NCBI GenBank assembly: GCA_963803085.1
Contig: CAWDLE010000019.1
Coordinates: forward strand, 62,001-126,000
Direction: 5' to 3'
DNA length: 64,000 nucleotides
DNA from: JACVRW01 sp963803085
Lineage (GTDB): Bacteria > Actinomycetota > Thermoleophilia > Solirubrobacterales > Thermoleophilaceae
Part shown: in pieces, positions 51,422-60,875 of the stretch
Position numbering within the stretch: the stretch's first letter is position 1
Layout: the number at the start of each line of letters is the position of its first letter
Made by a program: the position numbers and the translations under genes
The notes under the pieces: generated by a model
The model's input: only the letters and a program-made list of their open reading frames with translations
The model's database searches: none
Told to the model about the DNA's origin: nothing

Positions 51422-54053
51422 GCGGGGCCGGCTGGCGCCCGCTCGAGGCGGGCGGCCGTCGACCGCTTGCCGTCGCGCTTGCCAGCCGGCCGTGGCACGT
51501 CGCGGTTGGCGCTCTTGCTGTCGGACTCGCGCTGTCGCAGGCCGAGGCGACTCTAAGCCTTGCGGCCGCCGCCGCCCTGCTTGTGGGTCTGGGATGCACC
51601 CGCCCGCCGCTGCTTGCGGCGCTCGCCGCCGCCTTGCTTCTGGCGGGGAGCGCGGCGGGCGCCGCGCGACTCGATGCGCTCGACCGCGCATCGACCGAGA
51701 TCGACGACGGCCGCGCGCTCTCGGCTCGCGCCCACCTCCTCACACGCCCGCGAGCGTCCGCGTTTGGCGCGTCCGCTGAGGCCCGCATCGCCGCCGGCGC
51801 CCTCGCAGGCAGCCGCCTCCTGCTGCGCTTCGACGGCCGAGACGGGACCTCGCTCCCCGGCCGGGCGGAGATAGGCGACGAGCTCTCGCTGACCGGCACC
51901 CTGCGCCGGCCGGCGAGGGACCCCGACGCAAACTTCGACTTCGCTGGCCATCTGCGTCGCCGCGGGATCGCCGGCGAGTTGGTGGTCGAGCGCGTCCGGC
52001 TCACCGGCGCGAGACGTGGTGGCATCGCGGGTGTGCTCGACGGCCTGCGTCGTCGGGCGGAGAGCGCGGTCGCGGCCGGGCTCTCGGAGGGGGATGCAGC
52101 GCTCGCGCTCGGCATGGTGCTCGGCGAGGACGAGGAGATCGACAGTGCGACGCGCGATGACTGGCGCGATGCCGGTCTCTCTCATCTCCTGGCGGTGAGC
52201 GGGCAGAACGTGATGCTGCTGATGGCGCTCGCCCTGCCGTTGCTCGTGGCGGCGGGGCTCGGGCCACGCGGGCGCGGGGTCGCGTTGCTGTGTCTCGTGG
52301 TGCTCTACGTCCCGCTCGCCGGCGCCGGGCCGTCGCTGCAGCGCGCGGGCGTGATGGGGGCCGCGGGGATCGCGGCGATGACGCTGTCGCGACCATCGTC
52401 GCGGTGGTACGCGCTTCTGCTCGCGGCCGCCGCGACTCTTGCCCTGAACCCACGCGCTTGCAGCGACCCGGGCTGGCAGCTTTCGTTCGTGGCGGTCGCC
52501 GGCATTTTGCTGGCCGGCCGCCCGCTGGCCGCCAGGCTGCGCCGAGTGGCAGAAGAATTGGCGCCGGAGCGCCGGGCCGGTTCGCGCGGACCGCCAGGCC
52601 GCGCCGCGTCCGGCCACGGTGCGCACGCAGGCTGCCTATCCCGCGCGCTCCGCGACGGCCTCTGCGACGGCGTTGCGATCACCGCGGCGGCCACGGTCGC
52701 CACCGCGCCCCTCGTGGCGTACCACTTCGGGTCGGTGCCGCTAGCGGGACTGGCGGCCAACGTCCTGGCGCTGCCGGCGGTCGCGCCGGCCATGTGGCTC
52801 GGCATGGTCAAGGCCGGCCTCGGTGTTGTCGAGCTACTGCTGCCGGGAAGCGACCGGCTCTCCGACCTGCTCGGTCCGCCGACCCACGTCGCGATCGCCT
52901 ACCTGGACGGCCTCGCCGAGCGCTGCGCGACCCTTCCGGGCGGACGTCTACGGCTGCCGCTCCAGTCGCCGGGCGCGGTCGTGGCCGCCTACGTGGTGAT
53001 GACGACGTTGCTCTACGCGCCCCGGCTCGCGCGGGCCTGGCGCGCAAAGCGGCGACGCGCCGATCCGCGTCTGCGCGGGGCGCGCCGCGCGATCCCGCGT
53101 CCGCGCTCGGCGATCCCGCGTCCGCGCTCCGTGATCCCGCGCGCGCCCCGGCGTCTCCCCGCAGTCGTGCGGGTGCCCTGGAGCTGGCGGCGGCCTGGCG
53201 GCGAAGTCCGCGCTCGCTTCGGGCGGGAGTCGCCGTGCTCGTCGCGGCTTCGCTCGTGCTCGCGGCAGCGGTGGTGCTTGCCACGCCCGCGCCACCCGAC
53301 GCGCTCACGGTCCGCTTCCTCGACATCGGCCAGGGCGATGCCACGCTGGTCCAGGACGGCGCGGGAGCCGCCGTGCTGTTCGACGGCGGCCCGCCGGAGG
53401 CGCGCGTCTACCGCCTGCTGCGGGCGGCGGGCGTGCGCCGGCTCGACCTCGTGGTTGCCACTCACCAGTCGCGCGACCACCAGGGCGGCCTGCACGAGGT
53501 GCTCGACCGGATCCCGACATCGCTACTGCTCGAGAATTCCGACCGGAGCGCCGATCGCGACTTCCGCCGCCTGCTCGGGGAGGCGGATGCTCGCGGGATC
53601 CGCCGGGTCCGCGCCCACGCGGGCCAGCATCTTCAGGTGGGTCGGCTCGAGATCGAGGTGCTCTCACCCGCGCCACTGCCCGCGGGCGCCCCGCGGCCGG
53701 AGGACCCGAATCCGCGCGGGGTAGCCGCGATCGTCAGCTCCGGGGACTTCGACCTCTGGCTCAGCGCTGACGCCGAAAGCGACGCCATCCTGCCGCTTCC
53801 ACTCCGGCCCGTCGAGGCGATGAAGGTGTCCCACCACGGCAGCGCCGATTCGGGCCTCCCGGAAGTGCTGGAGCGCCTGCGGCCCAGCGTTGCCGCGATC
53901 GAGGTCGGCGCCGACAACTCCTACGGCCACCCGACGCCCGAGACGCTCGCGGCCCTCCACGCCGCGGTCCCGCACGTGTACCGCACCGACCGTGACGGGA
54001 CCGTGACGCTCACCGTACGGGACGGCCGCATCGCGGTCGAAACCGAGCGCTGA
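51418..54053 (+). pseudogene. comEC: Competence channel ComEC/Rec2 with internal frameshift
   Basis: DNA-uptake channel. The N-terminal half contains an OB-like DUF4131 region, then the ComEC core with SHLLAVSGQNVMLLMALALP and about ten helices, ending YAPRLARAWRAKRRRADPRL. The C-terminal MBL-fold nuclease-like domain (VRFLDIGQGDATLVQDGAG, ATHQSRDHQGGL, MKVSHHGSADSGL) is read in a different frame, from about 53090 to the stop at 54053. The change of frame falls at 53060-53100, next to a GGGG run (53077-53080) and a 21-bp tandem repeat (53089-53130); one added base would restore one 878-residue frame. It may be a sequencing indel or a real break. Confidence 0.85.
53089..53130. repeat. 21-bp tandem repeat inside comEC
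   Basis: GCGATCCCGCGTCCGCGCTC plus one base, two copies (53089-53109 and 53110-53130) and the start of a third at 53131. Being a multiple of three, it adds seven residues per copy (DPASALG/DPASALR in the downstream frame). Confidence 0.8.
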
Positions 54054-54061
54054 GCTCGGGG

Positions 54062-54102
54062 TGCCACGAGTTTGGTCGCACTATGAGACGAAACTCGTGG
54101 CA
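54062..54102. repeat. Long inverted repeat between comEC and holA
   Basis: TGCCACGAGTTT (54062-54073) and AAACTCGTGGCA (54091-54102), perfect 12-bp arms with a 17-bp centre that itself contains GTC/GAC pairing. It may terminate comEC or be a dispersed hairpin element. It ends 41 bp before the holA -10. Confidence 0.7.
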
Positions 54103-54142
54103 GTGGCGGTGGCCTCGCCCGGGGACCGCCCGCCTGCCTTCG

Positions 54143-54148
54143 TAGACT
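54143..54148 (+). promoter_or_regulatory. Putative -10 element for holA (TAGACT)
   Basis: TAGACT, 6 nt before GTG 54155; same hexamer as before rplU and the decarboxylase gene. Confidence 0.45.
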
Positions 54149-54154
54149 GGACAC

Positions 54155-55117
54155 GTGGCCGCGCTGAAGCCCGCCTACCTCGTCTGCGGAGACGACGACG
54201 CCAAGATCGACGCTTGGCGCGCGCGTGTGCGCCGCAGGGCGGAGGACGAGCGCGGACCGGGTGGGCTTGAGGCGTTCGACGCCCGCCAGAGCGAGCCGGG
54301 TGAGGTGACCGCATCGCTCGCGATGCTGAGCTTCGAGACCGCCACGCGCTACCTGCTGGTGGAGGACGTCTGCGCCTGGAAGGCCGCCGAGCTCGCCCCG
54401 CTCGAAAAGGCGCTTACGGAGCTGCCGCCCGAAACCGTGCTGGTCCTCATTGCCCGCGGTAAGTCAACGAAGCAGCTCTCCAAAGCAATAGAAAAAGCAG
54501 GCGGTGAGGTCCGCGAGTACGCCGCCCCCAAGCCGTGGGAGCTGCCGAAGTGGTGCGTCGGGCACGCGCGCGAGCTCGGCCTGCAGCTCGACCAGGAGGC
54601 GGCGAAGGAGCTCGTGGGCCGTGTCGGGACGAGCCAGCAGCGACTCTCGCGTGAGCTCGAGAAGATCGCGCTGGCCGTGCACCCGTCGGCCACGGTCACG
54701 GTCGCGGACGTGGAGCGGCTGGCCGCGACGGACACGGCGCCGGGCGCCTACGACCTAGCCGATGCGCTCGTGGCCGGCGACCTGCGCGGCACGCTCGCCC
54801 TGGCCGAGCAGCTCGACGAGCATGGCGAGCGCCCCAGCAAGCTCGTGTGGCCGATCGTGCGTCGGCTTCGCGAGGTGCATCAGGCCGCCGCGCTGCTTGG
54901 AGCCGGCATGCCGGACGCCCAGGTCGCGGCCGCTCTCAAGGGGCCTCCGTGGGCGAGCAAGAAGGTGATCGCCCGGGCAAAGAAGGCCGATGTGGCCACG
55001 CTCGAGCGCGCGCTGTGCGTGTTCGCCGACCTCGAGGTGGAGCTGCGCGGCGGCAGCGACCTCCAGCTCGGCGAGGACACCGCTTTCTCGCTGGCGCTCG
55101 CCCGCGCGACAGGCTAG
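54155..55117 (+). CDS. holA: DNA polymerase III delta subunit (clamp loader)
   Basis: A 320-residue clamp-loader subunit that opens the sliding clamp. N-terminal PAYLVCGDDDAKIDAWRAR, the AAA-like core (LSFETATRYLLVEDV), and the C-terminal collar helices (AYDLADALVAGDLRGTLALA, VWPIVRRLREV). The comEA-comEC-holA-rpsT order supports the assignment. The overlap with the aldehyde dehydrogenase gene is 4 bp. Confidence 0.9.
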   Translation: MAALKPAYLVCGDDDAKIDAWRARVRRRAEDERGPGGLEAFDARQSEPGEVTASLAMLSFETATRYLLVEDVCAWKAAELAPLEKALTELPPETVLVLIARGKSTKQLSKAIEKAGGEVREYAAPKPWELPKWCVGHARELGLQLDQEAAKELVGRVGTSQQRLSRELEKIALAVHPSATVTVADVERLAATDTAPGAYDLADALVAGDLRGTLALAEQLDEHGERPSKLVWPIVRRLREVHQAAALLGAGMPDAQVAAALKGPPWASKKVIARAKKADVATLERALCVFADLEVELRGGSDLQLGEDTAFSLALARATG

Positions 55118-56574
55118 GCCCCGTAGGGGTACCACCACTCCTTCGGAGCGATCTTGGTCTCGATGTGCACGTGCTTCGTGTCCTGGAAGGCCTCGAGGCC
55201 CTCCTGTCCCAGCTCGCGGCCGAAGCCCGACTGCTTCATGCCGCCGAACGGCCCGGCGTCGTTGTCGGTGAGCGGGTCGTTGATCCAGACCGTCCCGGCG
55301 CGGATCTCCCGCATGCAGCGCACCGCAGTCTCGAGGTCCCGCGTGTAGACGTTCGCGCCGAGTCCGAAGCGCGTGGCGTTCGCCAGGCGGATCGCCTCGT
55401 CGAGGGAGTCCACCGGCACGATCGGCGCCACCGGGCCAAAGGTCTCCTCGCGCAGCAGCTCGGTGGTATCCGGCGCGCCGGTCACGACCGCAGGGGAGAG
55501 GAAGTGGCCGCGCTCGAAGCCCGCGCGGTCGCCGCCCACCACGAGCGTCGCGCCGGCCGACACCGCCGCCTCGAGCTGCGCCTCCACCTTCGCGCGCTGC
55601 GGCGCCGACACCATCGGCCCGACGTCCGTGGAGGCGTCGAGCGGGTCTCCGACCCGCAGCGAGTTCGTGTAGTCGACGAACGCGGAGACGAAGTCGTCGT
55701 AGACCTCCCGCGCCACGTAGAAGCGCTCCGCCGAGGTGCACACCTGCCCGGCGTTCAGATAGGCGGCCCACGCGCCGCCCTTGGCGGCCACGTCCACGTC
55801 CGCGGCCACGTCGGCGCAGACGATGAACGGGTCCTTGCCGCCCATCTCCAGGTTCATCCGCGCCACGCGCGTCGCGCAGGCGGCCGCCACGCGCTTCCCG
55901 GTCTCGACCGACCCGGTGAAGGCAACGCCGGCGATGCGCTCGTCGTTCACGATCGCCGAGCCCACGTCGCCCGCGCCCGCCACGATGTTCACCACGCCGG
56001 GCGGCAGGTGGTCGAAGCAGGGAGCCAGCATCAGCGTGGACAGCGGCGTGAGCTCGGACGGCTTCGCCACCACGGTGTTACCGGCGGCGATCGCGGGCGC
56101 GAGCTTCCAGGCGAGCAGCAGCAGCGGGTAGTTCCACGGCACGATGCAGCCCCAGGCCCCGATGGGCTCCTTCACCACCAGCGCGAGCTGCGTCGACTCG
56201 ATCGAGGGGATCACCCGGCCGGCGAAGTTGCGCCCCATCTCGGCGTAGTAGTCGAACGCCGACGCGGTCCAGCCCACCTCGTCCGAGTTCTCGATCAGCG
56301 GCTTGCCGCCCTCAAGCGTCATCACCCGCGCGAGCTCGTCCGTGCGAGCGCGCAGGCGAATGGCCACCTCGTGCAGCAGCTCGGCCCGCTCGACCGCGGG
56401 AGTGGCCGCCCAGCCCGGGAACGCCTCGTTGGCGGCGACCACGGCGGCGTCGAGCTGCTCGGCTGACGGAAGCGCCAGGGACGTGACCGTCTCTTCGGTG
56501 GCCGGGTTCTCGACGGAGAGGGAGTCGCCGTCGCCGGAGACCTGCTCACCGCGAATGAGCAGCCGGGTTTCCAA
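55114..56574 (-). CDS. Aldehyde dehydrogenase (betaine-aldehyde-type)
   Basis: A 486-residue NAD(P)-dependent ALDH. The catalytic cysteine is in NAGQVCTSAERF, the general base glutamate in NLEMGGKDPFIV, and the cofactor loop in FTGSVETGKRV. IVPWNYPLLLLAWKLAPAIA is the conserved N-terminal block. It resembles betaine or gamma-aminobutyraldehyde dehydrogenases, which would fit polyamine catabolism alongside the decarboxylase, but the substrate is not proven. It lies between holA and rpsT. Confidence 0.93.
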   Translation of the reverse strand: METRLLIRGEQVSGDGDSLSVENPATEETVTSLALPSAEQLDAAVVAANEAFPGWAATPAVERAELLHEVAIRLRARTDELARVMTLEGGKPLIENSDEVGWTASAFDYYAEMGRNFAGRVIPSIESTQLALVVKEPIGAWGCIVPWNYPLLLLAWKLAPAIAAGNTVVAKPSELTPLSTLMLAPCFDHLPPGVVNIVAGAGDVGSAIVNDERIAGVAFTGSVETGKRVAAACATRVARMNLEMGGKDPFIVCADVAADVDVAAKGGAWAAYLNAGQVCTSAERFYVAREVYDDFVSAFVDYTNSLRVGDPLDASTDVGPMVSAPQRAKVEAQLEAAVSAGATLVVGGDRAGFERGHFLSPAVVTGAPDTTELLREETFGPVAPIVPVDSLDEAIRLANATRFGLGANVYTRDLETAVRCMREIRAGTVWINDPLTDNDAGPFGGMKQSGFGRELGQEGLEAFQDTKHVHIETKIAPKEWWYPYGA

Positions 56575-56579
56575 GCTCT

Positions 56580-56843
56580 CTAGGAGAGGCGGCTGCGAAT
56601 GCGCGACGCGCGCGACTTCTTGCGCGCGGCGTTGTTGCGGTGCAGCGCGCCGGACTTCGCGGCCTTGTCGATCCGCGACACGAGGTTCCGAAACTCGTCA
56701 TCGGCCTTCGTTGCGTCGCCCTCGCCGACCGCCGATTCCAGGCGGCGGAACCAGGTCTTCACCTGGGAAGTACGGCGCCGATTCTCGAGGCGCTCGCGCT
56801 CCGCCCGATGAATCCGCTTTTCTTGTGAGGCGATGTTGGCCAT
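56580..56843 (-). CDS. rpsT: Small ribosomal subunit protein bS20
   Basis: An 87-residue, highly basic helical ribosomal protein: MANIASQEKRIHRAERERLE at the start and LHRNNAARKKSRASRIR at the end are diagnostic. ATG 56843; the open frame extends further upstream but only as shadow of the murJ promoter region. Divergent from murJ, 65 bp apart. Confidence 0.95.
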   Translation of the reverse strand: MANIASQEKRIHRAERERLENRRRTSQVKTWFRRLESAVGEGDATKADDEFRNLVSRIDKAAKSGALHRNNAARKKSRASRIRSRLS

Positions 56844-56908
56844 AGACGCAGTCACGCCGCACCGGGACCTTCGGCGCGGCGAGCCGGAAGTGTAGCGGGC
56901 GTCACCCC

Positions 56909-58510
56909 ATGGCGACTGACGCACCCGGACGGTCCGGACACGGACGGCGCATCGCGCGCAACACCGCGTTCTTCTCGTTCGCGACCGGCCTTTCACGCCT
57001 CGCCGGCCTGGCGCGGGAGGTGGTCGCGGCGTACTACTTCGGCGTCACGGGGGCGATGTCGGCATTCACGATCGCCTTCCAGGTGCCGAACCTGATTCGC
57101 GCCCTTTTTGCCGACTCGGCGCTCCAGGGCGCGTTCGTGCCGGTCTTCAGCGAGCTGCTCGAGAAGGGCGAGCGCAAGGAGGCGTTCCGGGTTGCCTCGA
57201 GCCTCTTCTTCCTGATCTGCCTGATCCTCGGCGCCGTCACGGCCTTGTTCATCCTGTTCGCGGAGCCGCTGATGAGCCTGTTCGCGCCGGGCTTCGACGA
57301 CCAGCCCGCGCTCCACGACCTCACGGTGAACCTCGCGCGCCTGATGTTCCCGATCGTCTTGCTGCTCGCGCTGTCCGGGCTCGTGGTGGGGATGCTCAAC
57401 TCGTTCGAGCACTTCGCCGTGCCGGCGCTAGCACCCGTGGCGTGGAACCTGGTGATCATCGCGGCGCTGGTCGGTCTCGTTCCCGTGCTGCCGGAGGACG
57501 ACGAGATCTACGCCTACGCCATCGGGATCCTCGTGGGCACGGTCGTCCAGTTCCTGCTGCCGCTGCCGTGGCTGCGCGGGCGCGGCGGAAGCCTGACCTT
57601 CACGATCGACTGGCGCGACGAGCGTGTCCGGCGCGTGCTGAAACTGATGCTGCCGGTCACGCTCGCCCTCGGGCTGATCAACCTGAGCCTCCTGATCAAC
57701 TCGGTGTTCGGCACGCTCGTGTCCGACGAGGCGCCCGCCGCGATCGACAAGGCCTTTCGCATCTACCAGCTGCCGCAGGGGCTGTTCAGCATCGCGATCG
57801 CCACGATCCTGTTTCCCACGATGTCGCGCTTCGCCGCCCGGGGAGCACGCGACGACCTGCGCCGCACGATGGGCGGCGGCGTGCGCCAAATCTGCCTGCT
57901 GCTGATTCCAAGCGCCGTACTGATGGCGGTGCTCGCCGAGCCGATCGTCCGGCTCGTCTACCAGCGCGGCGCGTTCGGCCCCGAGGCCACCGACCTCACC
58001 TCGACCGCACTGGTCTGGTGGTCGATCTCGCTGCCGTTCCAGGGCGTCAGCCTGCTGTTCTCGCGCACGTTCTTCAGCCTCCAGCAGCCCTGGGCAACGA
58101 CGGCGCTCGCCGGCGTGAACATGCTCGTGAACGCCGGGCTCGCCGCGGCACTCTACGGACCGTTCGGGATCGCCGGAATCGTGCTCGGCACCGTGGTCGG
58201 CACGCTGGTGATGTGCATCGCGCAGGGTTGGATCCTGCGCAAGGAACTCGCGGGAATAGAGGGTGCCCGGCTGGTCTCGTCCGTGGTGCGGATGCTCGCG
58301 GCGGGTGCGCTGCTCGCGGCGGTGTCGTACTTCGCGTGGAAGGGGCTTGACGACGCGCTCGGCCGCTCGCTCGCCGGCCAGGCGCTCTCGGTGCTCGCCG
58401 CGATCGCCGCCGGATCGGCGGTCTATGCGGCGGCGGTGTGGGTGCTGCGCGTCCCCGAGGCGCGGCAGATCCCGCGCCTGCTCGTTGGCCGCGGCGGCTC
58501 GGAGGGGTAG
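56909..58510 (+). CDS. murJ: Lipid II flippase MurJ
   Basis: MOP-superfamily flippase moving lipid II across the inner membrane. The 533 residues have 14 predicted helices. Blocks GLSRLAGLAREVVAAYYFG, FQVPNLIRALFADSALQGAF and YQLPQGLFSIAIATILFPTM are typical of MurJ/MviN. ATG start after a basic cytosolic tail (GHGRRIARN). Confidence 0.95.
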   Translation: MATDAPGRSGHGRRIARNTAFFSFATGLSRLAGLAREVVAAYYFGVTGAMSAFTIAFQVPNLIRALFADSALQGAFVPVFSELLEKGERKEAFRVASSLFFLICLILGAVTALFILFAEPLMSLFAPGFDDQPALHDLTVNLARLMFPIVLLLALSGLVVGMLNSFEHFAVPALAPVAWNLVIIAALVGLVPVLPEDDEIYAYAIGILVGTVVQFLLPLPWLRGRGGSLTFTIDWRDERVRRVLKLMLPVTLALGLINLSLLINSVFGTLVSDEAPAAIDKAFRIYQLPQGLFSIAIATILFPTMSRFAARGARDDLRRTMGGGVRQICLLLIPSAVLMAVLAEPIVRLVYQRGAFGPEATDLTSTALVWWSISLPFQGVSLLFSRTFFSLQQPWATTALAGVNMLVNAGLAAALYGPFGIAGIVLGTVVGTLVMCIAQGWILRKELAGIEGARLVSSVVRMLAAGALLAAVSYFAWKGLDDALGRSLAGQALSVLAAIAAGSAVYAAAVWVLRVPEARQIPRLLVGRGGSEG

Positions 58511-58558
58511 GAGCGGCACCGCTGCCGTAGACGCATGCGGCGCGGGAACGCCCGTGTC

Positions 58559-58969
58559 CTAGCTCTCCTCCTCCAGCGCCGCGATTGCATCGGCGGCCGA
58601 GTCGTAGACCCTTCCGTACACGACCTTGCCGTCGCGGACCCGCCAGATCCAGCCGGTCGAGCCGCTGATGGTGCGCGCTCGCGAGCGCGCGCTGACCTTG
58701 CCGGTCACGAGGATGAGGTCGCCCTGCGGGCGGAACTCGCGCGGCGTGAGGTGCAGCTCCTCCCACACGGCGGCCACGTCGCGGAAGTACTGGCGCATGC
58801 CGGCGTGGCCCCTGTAGGGCTCGGTGCGGCCGGCCTGCTCACCGGTCACGGCCGTGAACTCGATGTCCGGGTCTGCCAGCCCCAGCACTGTCTCGAGGTC
58901 CCGGTCCGCGAAGGCGGCGAACACCGCCTTGACGACGTCGATGTCGGTCGCGATCACGAGTCCGGTCAT
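58559..58969 (-). CDS. SnoaL-like/NTF2-fold protein
   Basis: A 136-residue protein: DVVKAVFAAFADRDLETVLGL, IEFTAVTGEQAGRTEPYRGH and a C-terminal strand WIWRVRDGKVVYGRVYDSA fit the nuclear-transport-factor-2/SnoaL fold. A second member of this fold lies at 12524-12934. Substrate unknown. It is divergent from lepA, 33 bp from its start. Confidence 0.8.
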   Translation of the reverse strand: MTGLVIATDIDVVKAVFAAFADRDLETVLGLADPDIEFTAVTGEQAGRTEPYRGHAGMRQYFRDVAAVWEELHLTPREFRPQGDLILVTGKVSARSRARTISGSTGWIWRVRDGKVVYGRVYDSAADAIAALEEES

Positions 58970-59002
58970 AACTATGACCCATCGCCATACTCGTACGCCG
59001 CA

Positions 59003-60820
59003 GTGGCATCACCCGCAGACAACATCCGCAACTTCTCGATCATCGCCCACATCGATCACGGGAAGTCGACGCTGGCCGACCGGATCCTCGAGATCACGGG
59101 GGCGGTCGACGCGCGCGATCACAGGCCCCAGATGCTCGACTCGATGGACCTCGAGCGCGAGCGCGGCATCACCATCAAGGCCCAGGCGGTGCGCGTGGAG
59201 TACACGGCGAAGGACGGTCGGCTCTACCGCCTTCACCTGATCGACACCCCGGGCCACGTGGACTTCACCTACGAGGTATCGCGCTCGCTCGCAGCGTGCG
59301 ACGGCGCCCTACTGCTCGTGGACGCGTCCCAGGGCGTTGAGGCGCAGACCGTGGCGAACACCTACCTGGCCGTCGACTCCGGCCTCGAGCTGATCCCCGC
59401 GATGAACAAGATCGACCTTCCGGGCGCGGAGCCGGACCGCGTGGCTGGCGAGATCTCCGAGCTCATCGGCGTGGATCCGGAGAGCGTCCTGCGCATCTCG
59501 GCCAAGACCGGGGAGGGCGTTGCCGAGCTGCTCGAAGCGGTCGTGGCACAGGTGCCTCCACCGCAGGGCGCCCTCGACGCCGCGCCGCGCGCGCTGATCT
59601 TCGACTCCGAGTTCGACCAGTACCGCGGCGTGATCGCCTACGTCCGGGTGGTGGACGGGACGCTTCGCAAGGACGACGCCATCGTCGCGATGCAGACCGG
59701 GACGCACGCGGAGATCGACGAGATCGGCTTCTTCGGCCCCCAGATGACCGCGGTGGATGCCCTGCACGCGGGCGAGGTGGGCTACGTGATCACGGGCATC
59801 AAGGACGTCTCGCAGCTGCGCGTGGGCGACACGCTCACCACGAGGTCGAACCCCGCGACCGAACCCGTGCCGGGCTACCGCGAGATCAAGCCGATGGTCT
59901 TCTGCGGGCTGTTCCCGGTGGAGACGAACCAGTTCCCCGACCTGCGCGACGCCCTCGAGAAGCTCGAGCTGAACGATGCGGCGCTCACCTGGGAGCCGGA
60001 GACGAGCGAGGCGCTCGGGTTCGGCTTCCGCTGCGGCTTCCTGGGCCTGTTGCACATGGACATCGTCCGCGAGCGCCTCGAGCGCGAGTACGACCTGGAG
60101 CTCCTGGCCACGACGCCCACCGTCGAGTACGACGTGACCCTCACTGACGGCCGCGAGGTGGTGGTGCACTCGCCCTCGGACATGCCGGACCGCGCCGAGA
60201 TCGCCGCGATCAAGGAGCCCTACATCCGCGCGACGATCCTCACGCCGAAGGAGCACGTGGGCGCCGTGATGGAGCTCTGCCAGGAGCGCCGCGGCACGCA
60301 CGTGGACATGACTTTCCTGTCCCAGGAGCGGGTGCAGCTCCACTACGACCTGCCGCTGGCGGAGATCGTGCTCGACTTCTTTGACCAGCTGAAGTCGCGC
60401 ACCAAGGGCTACGCGTCCCTCGACTACGAGCTGATCGGCATGCGCGAGGGCGACCTCGTGAAGCTCGACATCCTGCTCTCGGGCGACAAGGTCGACGCGC
60501 TCTCGATGGTGGTTCACCGCGACAAGGCGTATCCCGCCGGTCGCGTTCTCACGGAGCGCCTGCGCAAGCAGATCCCGCGCCAGCAGTTCGAGGTCGCGAT
60601 CCAGGCGGCGATCGGCGCGAAGATCATCGCGCGCGAGTCCGTGAAGCCGATGCGCAAGGACGTGATCGCCAAGTGCTACGGCGGCGATGTGAGCCGCAAG
60701 CGCAAGCTGCTCGAGAAGCAGAAGGCAGGCAAGAAGCGCATGAAGCAGGTGGGCCGGGTGGAGGTGCCCCAGGAGGCGTTCCTGGCTGTACTCGAGCTAT
60801 CGGGGGACGGCAACGGGTAA
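59003..60820 (+). CDS. lepA: Elongation factor 4 (LepA)
   Basis: Ribosome back-translocase GTPase. G1 AHIDHGKST (residues 15-23), G3 DTPGHVDF, G4 NKIDLP, EF-G-like domains III and V, and the LepA-specific C-terminal domain (RKRKLLEKQKAGKKRMKQVG). GTG 59003 (VASPADNIRNFSIIAH) gives 605 residues, the family length; an upstream ATG (58535) would run antisense to the SnoaL gene. Confidence 0.97.
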   Translation: MASPADNIRNFSIIAHIDHGKSTLADRILEITGAVDARDHRPQMLDSMDLERERGITIKAQAVRVEYTAKDGRLYRLHLIDTPGHVDFTYEVSRSLAACDGALLLVDASQGVEAQTVANTYLAVDSGLELIPAMNKIDLPGAEPDRVAGEISELIGVDPESVLRISAKTGEGVAELLEAVVAQVPPPQGALDAAPRALIFDSEFDQYRGVIAYVRVVDGTLRKDDAIVAMQTGTHAEIDEIGFFGPQMTAVDALHAGEVGYVITGIKDVSQLRVGDTLTTRSNPATEPVPGYREIKPMVFCGLFPVETNQFPDLRDALEKLELNDAALTWEPETSEALGFGFRCGFLGLLHMDIVRERLEREYDLELLATTPTVEYDVTLTDGREVVVHSPSDMPDRAEIAAIKEPYIRATILTPKEHVGAVMELCQERRGTHVDMTFLSQERVQLHYDLPLAEIVLDFFDQLKSRTKGYASLDYELIGMREGDLVKLDILLSGDKVDALSMVVHRDKAYPAGRVLTERLRKQIPRQQFEVAIQAAIGAKIIARESVKPMRKDVIAKCYGGDVSRKRKLLEKQKAGKKRMKQVGRVEVPQEAFLAVLELSGDGNG

Positions 60821-60862
60821 TCGTCCTCGTCCACTCCGGCATCGCGAGTCCGGAGACCGGGT

Positions 60863-60868
60863 GTAGGG
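60863..60868 (+). promoter_or_regulatory. Putative -10 element for the secreted protein gene (TAGGGT)
   Basis: TANNNT hexamer 7 nt before GTG 60876. Confidence 0.35.
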
Positions 60869-60875
60869 TCGGCGG

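Noticed and set aside
58535..59002. N-terminal extension of lepA
   Set aside because: It runs antisense to a good SnoaL-like gene, and LepA proteins begin close to the NIRNFSIIAHIDHGK block.
60834..60855. CTCCGG/CCGGAG inverted repeat after lepA as terminator
   Set aside because: Only 6-bp arms with a 10-base loop; such pairs are expected by chance in this base composition.
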